From the NCBI GenBank assembly GCA_964530165.1, contig CAZGYE010000019.1:1-36054 (forward strand): a stretch of DNA of 36,054 nucleotides. The letters run 5' to 3'. Shown here one piece after another: positions 32,000 to 36,054 of the stretch. This stretch comes from CAZGYE01 sp964530165. Its GTDB lineage: Bacteria > Planctomycetota > Planctomycetia > Planctomycetales > Planctomycetaceae. The position numbers were made by a program, and so were the translations under genes. How positions within the stretch are numbered: the first letter of the stretch is position 1; every line of letters begins with the position of its first letter. A model generated the notes under the pieces. That model ran no database searches, had not been told where the DNA came from, and was given only the letters and a program-made list of their open reading frames with translations.

Positions 32000-32734
32000 A
32001 TGCACGTCAATAGACCAAAATTTGGAATTCATAGTGTTGTCTTTGCGCTGCTTGTCATGCTGCCGACGGCAATAGCGCTGAGCGACGATCCTGCGGCGCC
32101 CGGCGTCATCCGCCTCACCGACGGTTCTGCCACACCTGTCCCGGCGCCGATTCCGGTTCCGGTTCCGGTTCCCGTTTCTCCCGCGCCGGCTGCCATCGGC
32201 CCGCGCGCACTCGACATGGGGGCGGCTGGGCATCTGGGAGTCCGACGCGGTCCTTACGTCGGCGGACAGGTTCCCGTTCCGACGATCACCCCGTATCCCG
32301 ATTCTCCTTACGACGCGACCTGCGAGGATTGCGAGTCCGACTGCGAAGATTCCGACTCTGGAATCAAATCGCTCGGCACCCGCTGGTGGCACAATCAGAG
32401 GGCAATGTATCACGCGCGAAATCGGTACAACAACGATCAACTGAAACAAGCTGTGCGCGGTTGCTTGACCGACGGACGGTCTCATCAATGCAAATACGGT
32501 TATTTCATTCCCACCGGTTGCGGCGGCGGCGGATGCCCGCCGGTTGGGTTCTACAGCATGGTGTATCCGCTAAATCCGCATTTCGTCGACCGCCGCGACA
32601 CCGGCATCTACGCCGCTCAGGGGTACGGAGTTCCGGTGACCGTCCCGCTGGCGCCCACTGTGGAGAACGCCTACAACTACAGTTGGGGGATCCCGTCGAG
32701 CCGTCTCACGCCGATCTCCAGAACGGTCCGATAA
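32000..32734 (+). CDS. Secreted PVPVPV-repeat, Cys/Gly-containing protein of unknown function
   Basis: 244 aa; AGGA lies 8 nt before ATG 32000. Signal peptide FGIHSVVFALLVMLPTAIAL. A Pro-Val repeat (PAPIPVPVPVPVSPAPA, from tandem CCGGTT units near 32148-32172) follows, then an acidic Cys cluster (CEDCESDCEDSDSG), a conserved-looking GTRWWHNQRAMYHARNRYNN block, CLTDGRSHQCKYGYFIPTGC, a Gly run and a Tyr-rich end (NAYNYSWGIPSSRLTP). The Cys clusters could form disulfides in the periplasm or surface layer. Members of this type seem restricted to Planctomycetes; function unknown to me. Confidence 0.78.
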   Translation: MHVNRPKFGIHSVVFALLVMLPTAIALSDDPAAPGVIRLTDGSATPVPAPIPVPVPVPVSPAPAAIGPRALDMGAAGHLGVRRGPYVGGQVPVPTITPYPDSPYDATCEDCESDCEDSDSGIKSLGTRWWHNQRAMYHARNRYNNDQLKQAVRGCLTDGRSHQCKYGYFIPTGCGGGGCPPVGFYSMVYPLNPHFVDRRDTGIYAAQGYGVPVTVPLAPTVENAYNYSWGIPSSRLTPISRTVR

Positions 32735-32747
32735 GAAGCTCTCAGCA

Positions 32748-32796
32748 GTCAGTAGCCAGCGATCAGCTTCCTCGGTGCTGATCGCTGGCTGCTGAC
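32748..32796. repeat. CAGCGATCAGC hairpin repeat
   Basis: Left arm GTCAGTAGCCAGCGATCAGC (32748-32767) and right arm 32777-32796 pair at 19 of 20 positions with a 9-nt loop. It lies in the 76-nt gap between two secreted-protein genes, and a degenerate relative is at 31112-31164. As a transcript hairpin it could act as a partial terminator or RNA-stability element. Confidence 0.88.
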
Positions 32797-32810
32797 AAAG
32801 GAAGAACACA

Positions 32811-33533
32811 ATGCGAACACGAACGCGCATCATGGCCACAGCGCTCGCCCTTCTCGGTCTGGTTGCTGGGACGCTCGAAACCCTGCGGGCGGACAACGAG
32901 CCGCCCGGTGGCATCGGGCAGGTTTCCGGCACGCCGAAACCGGTTCCCATACCGGTTCCTGCCCCCGCAAACCGGCTGCCGGTCAGAACGTACCAGCCAC
33001 CGATCGCCGGCGAGGGATGGGCGGGCGAATGGACAGGTCTTAGCGAGCATTCGTCACAGTACGAAGTCGACGCCGCCGGCTGTGAACCAGACGCACCACT
33101 GTGCGGTGTGATTCGCATTCGCCACCCCTGGCAACGAACGCAAAAGGGCTGCAATTTTTCGCCCGATCATGGCTGGTCGCCGCCGACCCAAACGCCCATC
33201 GTCCGTGTGCCGGTGGAATACCAGCGGTATTGGCCGACGCACTGGACCGGCGAGCCGCGATCCGGCGAGCCGCGATCGGCCGGCGAAAAGCCGATTCCCC
33301 GCTACCCGACGGTCTTCATGCCGACCGATACGACCCAGTTGGGCTACTATTACCAGCGGGTCCCGCAATGGAAAGCAGTCAACGCCGCTCTGCCGCCGGA
33401 ACCGTGGCCGGCCCATTGGCATTGCCGCGGTTGTCCGACGTATCGTCAAACCGTCTATCGTGCGCCGATCGGCGTTCGTCAGGCCGGCCCCGCCGAGTTC
33501 CCCGGGCATCTCACCCAGGCCTCCCACCCGTGA
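32811..33533 (+). CDS. Secreted proline-rich protein of unknown function (third of three)
   Basis: 240 aa; AAGGAAG lies about 8 nt before ATG 32811. Signal peptide RIMATALALLGLVAGTLETLRA. The mature chain has the same style as its neighbour: KPVPIPVPAPANRLPVRTYQPP, two Cys near 90-97 (CEPDAPLC), a block IRIRHPWQRTQKGCNFSPDH, many Trp/Tyr/Pro residues and a C-terminal CRGC pair (WPAHWHCRGCPTYRQTVYRAP). A short tandem GEPRSGEPRS is encoded near 33250-33275. No known domain. The three genes 31291-33533 probably form one unit of cell-envelope proteins. Confidence 0.75.
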   Translation: MRTRTRIMATALALLGLVAGTLETLRADNEPPGGIGQVSGTPKPVPIPVPAPANRLPVRTYQPPIAGEGWAGEWTGLSEHSSQYEVDAAGCEPDAPLCGVIRIRHPWQRTQKGCNFSPDHGWSPPTQTPIVRVPVEYQRYWPTHWTGEPRSGEPRSAGEKPIPRYPTVFMPTDTTQLGYYYQRVPQWKAVNAALPPEPWPAHWHCRGCPTYRQTVYRAPIGVRQAGPAEFPGHLTQASHP

Positions 33534-33590
33534 GGCCGCTGCCGGCACCTGCCACGCTTCAACAGCAACCGAAGCCGTAGAGGCACTTTC

Positions 33591-33734
33591 AAAACCTGAT
33601 TTCGGGAGGGCGAAGCTCCTGCTGAGCCGGCATTTCGCATGAAAGCCCACGGATGGCAACCCGTGGGTCCCGCCGGTTGCCACCGGCGGGCTTTTGCAGT
33701 TCGATAGCAGCCTCGCCCTCCCGGTTTCGAAACC
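33591..33734. repeat. Inverted repeat (GGGAGGGCGAAGCTCCTGC family) with nested hairpins
   Basis: It fills most of the 217-bp gap between convergent genes. The outer arms are AACCTGATTTCGGGAGGGCG at the left and the complement of GGTTTCGAAACCGGGAGGGC at the right. Inside lie the hairpins CCCACGG..CCGTGGG (33646-33667) and CCCGCCGGT..ACCGGCGGG (33669-33690). Confidence 0.8.
33669..33695 (+). terminator. Rho-independent-type terminator for the secreted-protein genes
   Basis: A perfect 9-bp GC stem (CCCGCCGGT / ACCGGCGGG) with a 4-nt loop is followed by CTTTT. It lies 136 nt after the stop at 33533 and before the convergent gene, embedded in the repeat 33591-33734. The T run is short, so efficiency is uncertain. 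Confidence 0.5.
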
Positions 33735-33750
33735 AGCCCCACTGAAATGG

Positions 33751-36054
33751 CTATTTCCGCAACGTTTTTTCCAGCTCGTTTTCCAGTTTCGTGAAGCGGG
33801 CCCGCAACTTGTCGCCGCCCAGGTCGGGGTAGAGCAGTTTCGTAACGCCCAGCAGCTTTCGGCATTCTGCATACTGCTTCAGATCGAAGCTGCACTGGGC
33901 GACATGATAGCGGGCGTCGAGCCACTGGCGGCTGCCGGGTTTTTCCAGCTTCTCGAGTTTCCGCCAGTTCGATTTGGCCTTCTTGAGAAATTCGTCCGTT
34001 CCGTTCTGCGTCAACAGCTCGGCAACCGTGCGGCGTAGCTTCTTGTCGCGAGGTGACTGCGCGACGAGCGCCTCGTAGACTTCGATCGCCCTGCGGGGCT
34101 GGTTGGTGGCCTGGTAAGCTTGGGCCCAGCAGTGATCGAGCCGATTACGTTCTTCGGCGTTCATTTCCGAGGAGCGTTGGCTCAACGCCTGGGCTGCGTG
34201 CAGTTGCAGCTCGCCCAAACTGCGGCGGGTGACGTCGTCAGTGTGTTTGGCCAACTGGGTCAGTCCGTCGAGAACGCCGAGCACCTCGGCGGTGCTGCTG
34301 TCCGAAAGGTCGCGGATCAGCGAGGCGGCGTGTTTCGGCCCCGGAGCGGGCTGACCGGCCAGAGCAATGATCCGTAACTGCGTGGCCGTCTTCAGCAGTG
34401 GTTTCCAAGTGGCGGCGAGCGGCTTGTCCACGGAGTCGTTCTTGACGGCGAGCCGCCCCCAGGTAGAGAAGATGCGTTCCAGCAACCCGTCGGCCGCGGC
34501 GGAATCTGGCGGCAGGCGATTCAAGAGAATTCTCGCCAGCCGCACAACGACTTCGGCTTGCTGGTGCGTCAGGTTATTCGGTTCAGGCGGAAAGGAATCG
34601 ACGATCTGGCCGAGACGATCGCTGGCCGTCCGTTCCCAGGCGTCCGTGGCTTGCTTCGACTCGCGCAGGATCTCCAGAATCCGCTCGTAACAACGAGAAA
34701 CAGCGACCTGCGTCTGCGGGCCGTGGCGGTTCGTGGCCGGAATCTCGTCATACAAGCTCAGCGCCTGCGTGACCTGGCCGGCGGCTTCTTGCAGCCGTGC
34801 CAACAGCCACGTCGCCTCGACGGTGGTTGGATCATCCACAAATTTCTCGCGGTGTCGGATGAGCGCCTCGGCATACGCGAGTCGTCGCTGCTCGGTCCGC
34901 TGCTGGTCGTACAACTGGCCCAAACAGTAGGCCCACAGCAAATGCGCACCGGCGGCCTGCTTTTCTGCGGGAAAGTGTTCGACCAGTTCGTGGAAGCTGT
35001 CGGCCGCCTGCTGGTATCGTTTCGCCTCCAGTTGGATCGACGCCCGTGTGTATCCGAGTTCCATGGCCAGTTGCGGTTTGTCGGCGAGATGGGCGGTTCT
35101 GGCCGCCGTGCCATAGCCCTCGATCGCCTCGTCGATGCGTCCCTCGGTGTAGGACGCGCGGGCTTTACGCACCAGCGGGGCCAGATCGACGCCATACCGA
35201 CGTGTCTCCCGCGCAGTCTCCAACAACAGCCGGCAGCGGTGACCCCAGTACCCCCCGATCTCACGGTCCGCTCGTTCGACCCGCAATTCAATCTGCTGTA
35301 ATAAACCGGCGGCCGCTACTGGATCGTCGTGCTTCTCGGCAATCTCGGAAAGCACGCTCAGCAGCTTCACGTTCAGAAAGCGAAGCTCACCCGCAAGACC
35401 AGCCTGCCTGGCCTGCCGGTGATAATCGAGCAACGTTTGGGCGGCATCGTCCGGCTTGTTTTCGGCGAGCAACACGCGAGCTTGCTCGGCCACGACCCGA
35501 TCGAGCACATCCTTGGGCGGCTCGTCTTTGATGAGTTCCTTGAGTCGAGCGGTTGCCTGTTCGAGCTCACCTCGCAAGCGGCTGCACTCGGCAAGCAGGA
35601 CGCGGCTGTGCCAGGTGATCGCCTCGCCGGGAAGTCCGCCGGCCAATCGTCGCAGCAGCTTCCCCGCGTCAAGGAGATGCGACGCACGGTCGGCCGAATC
35701 GGACGGAAGCAATTTCGCCGAGTCCAGCAACGCCGCCGCCAGCCGAAACCGCACGTGATACAACATACTTTGCAGTTGACGTGCCGGCAACGGTTCTTCA
35801 CGCCGGTTTTGCCGCTGCCGATCGAGTCGTTCAACGAGCGACGCCTCCAATTCCTTCAATCTGGAAACTGCCCGATCCAGGACGGTTCGAGCCTGTTGCT
35901 TCCGCCAGGTGTTGTCGGGAAACAGCTCGGACCGCCAGCGCAGGAACTCTCCCTCCGCTGCCGGGATGAACGCCCTCTGCACTTCCAGCCGCAGCCGCAG
36001 CGGACTCCGCGGATTTGCTTGCAGGAACTCGTCGAGCGTCTGTGCGGCCCGTTT
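33751..36054 (-). CDS. Large TPR-type helical repeat protein (5' end missing)
   Basis: At least 767 codons; the frame stays open to the right edge of the window (AAQTLDEFLQANPRSPLRLR...), so a GTG at 35982 is internal rather than the start. The whole protein is alpha-helical with repeated A..L...G pairs typical of tetratricopeptide or related repeats: LLDSAKLLPSDSADRASHLL, AIEGYGTAARTAHLADKPQL, AADSFHELVEHFPAEKQAAG, QALSLYDEIPATNRHG, and near the end a clearer TPR (AQAYQATNQPRRAIEVYEAL, VAQSPRDKKLRRTVAELL). No enzymatic motif is seen. TPR proteins scaffold complexes; location is unknown because the N-terminus is outside. It converges on the secreted-protein genes. Confidence 0.8.
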   Translation of the reverse strand, partial: KRAAQTLDEFLQANPRSPLRLRLEVQRAFIPAAEGEFLRWRSELFPDNTWRKQQARTVLDRAVSRLKELEASLVERLDRQRQNRREEPLPARQLQSMLYHVRFRLAAALLDSAKLLPSDSADRASHLLDAGKLLRRLAGGLPGEAITWHSRVLLAECSRLRGELEQATARLKELIKDEPPKDVLDRVVAEQARVLLAENKPDDAAQTLLDYHRQARQAGLAGELRFLNVKLLSVLSEIAEKHDDPVAAAGLLQQIELRVERADREIGGYWGHRCRLLLETARETRRYGVDLAPLVRKARASYTEGRIDEAIEGYGTAARTAHLADKPQLAMELGYTRASIQLEAKRYQQAADSFHELVEHFPAEKQAAGAHLLWAYCLGQLYDQQRTEQRRLAYAEALIRHREKFVDDPTTVEATWLLARLQEAAGQVTQALSLYDEIPATNRHGPQTQVAVSRCYERILEILRESKQATDAWERTASDRLGQIVDSFPPEPNNLTHQQAEVVVRLARILLNRLPPDSAAADGLLERIFSTWGRLAVKNDSVDKPLAATWKPLLKTATQLRIIALAGQPAPGPKHAASLIRDLSDSSTAEVLGVLDGLTQLAKHTDDVTRRSLGELQLHAAQALSQRSSEMNAEERNRLDHCWAQAYQATNQPRRAIEVYEALVAQSPRDKKLRRTVAELLTQNGTDEFLKKAKSNWRKLEKLEKPGSRQWLDARYHVAQCSFDLKQYAECRKLLGVTKLLYPDLGGDKLRARFTKLENELEKTLRK

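Overview
The window is a stretch of planctomycete chromosome (Planctomycetota; a Pirellulales-like lineage is plausible but cannot be fixed from this sequence). This rests on a TIGR03067-type exported protein, a methyltransferase/PQQ-propeller fusion, FGE-sulfatase (SUMF1) domain proteins, multihaem cytochromes with PSCyt-like modules, a stand-alone gyrase/topo IV-like pair, futalosine-route menaquinone genes, small secreted proline-rich proteins and many short palindromic repeats between genes. GC content is high, so long open frames lie antisense to most genes; these were treated as shadows. No rRNA, tRNA or CRISPR was seen.

Layout. 1-2464 (+): the end of a CotH-like protein with a beta-helix tail, then a VTC-domain polyphosphate polymerase-like protein. 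2466-2650: MITE-like inverted repeat. 2725-5656 (-): two tandem paralogues of unknown function, then a TIGR03067 lipocalin-like exported protein. 6041-9277 (+): exported methyltransferase-like/PQQ-propeller fusion. 9295-19673 (-): a five-gene set transcribed right to left: HzsA-like multihaem protein, YVTN-propeller/dihaem peroxidase-like protein (HzsB+HzsC-like architecture), SUMF1 protein, pentahaem cytochrome, SUMF1 protein. 20147-22402 (+): membrane anti-sigma/FecR-like protein carrying a perfect palindrome inside its coding region. 22538-25431 (+): mqnP-like prenyltransferase, a toxin-antitoxin pair, mqnE, and a small membrane protein. 25564-30799 (-): ParE-like and ParC-like topoisomerase subunits separated by an IS200/RAYT-type transposase flanked by REP-like hairpins. 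31291-33533 (+): three secreted proline-rich proteins. 33751-36054 (-): a large TPR-type protein running off the right edge.

The main point of interest is 9295-19673. The C-terminus of the large protein (1244 aa) matches, by recalled motifs, the C-terminal haem domain of the hydrazine synthase alpha subunit of anammox bacteria. The next gene joins a seven-bladed-type propeller to a dihaem peroxidase-like domain, as the beta and gamma subunits of that enzyme would if fused. The active-site haem motif is altered (CAACM instead of CxxCH, and no Tyr where the ligand is expected), and extra non-canonical CXnCH motifs are present. I therefore infer a hydrazine-synthase-like periplasmic redox complex with a different and unknown reaction, with two SUMF1-fold proteins and a pentahaem electron carrier as likely partners.

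A second theme is repeat invasion. At least eight families of short inverted-repeat elements occupy nearly every intergenic gap, two sit inside reading frames, and several blur the true starts of neighbouring genes (ubiA/mqnP, parC).
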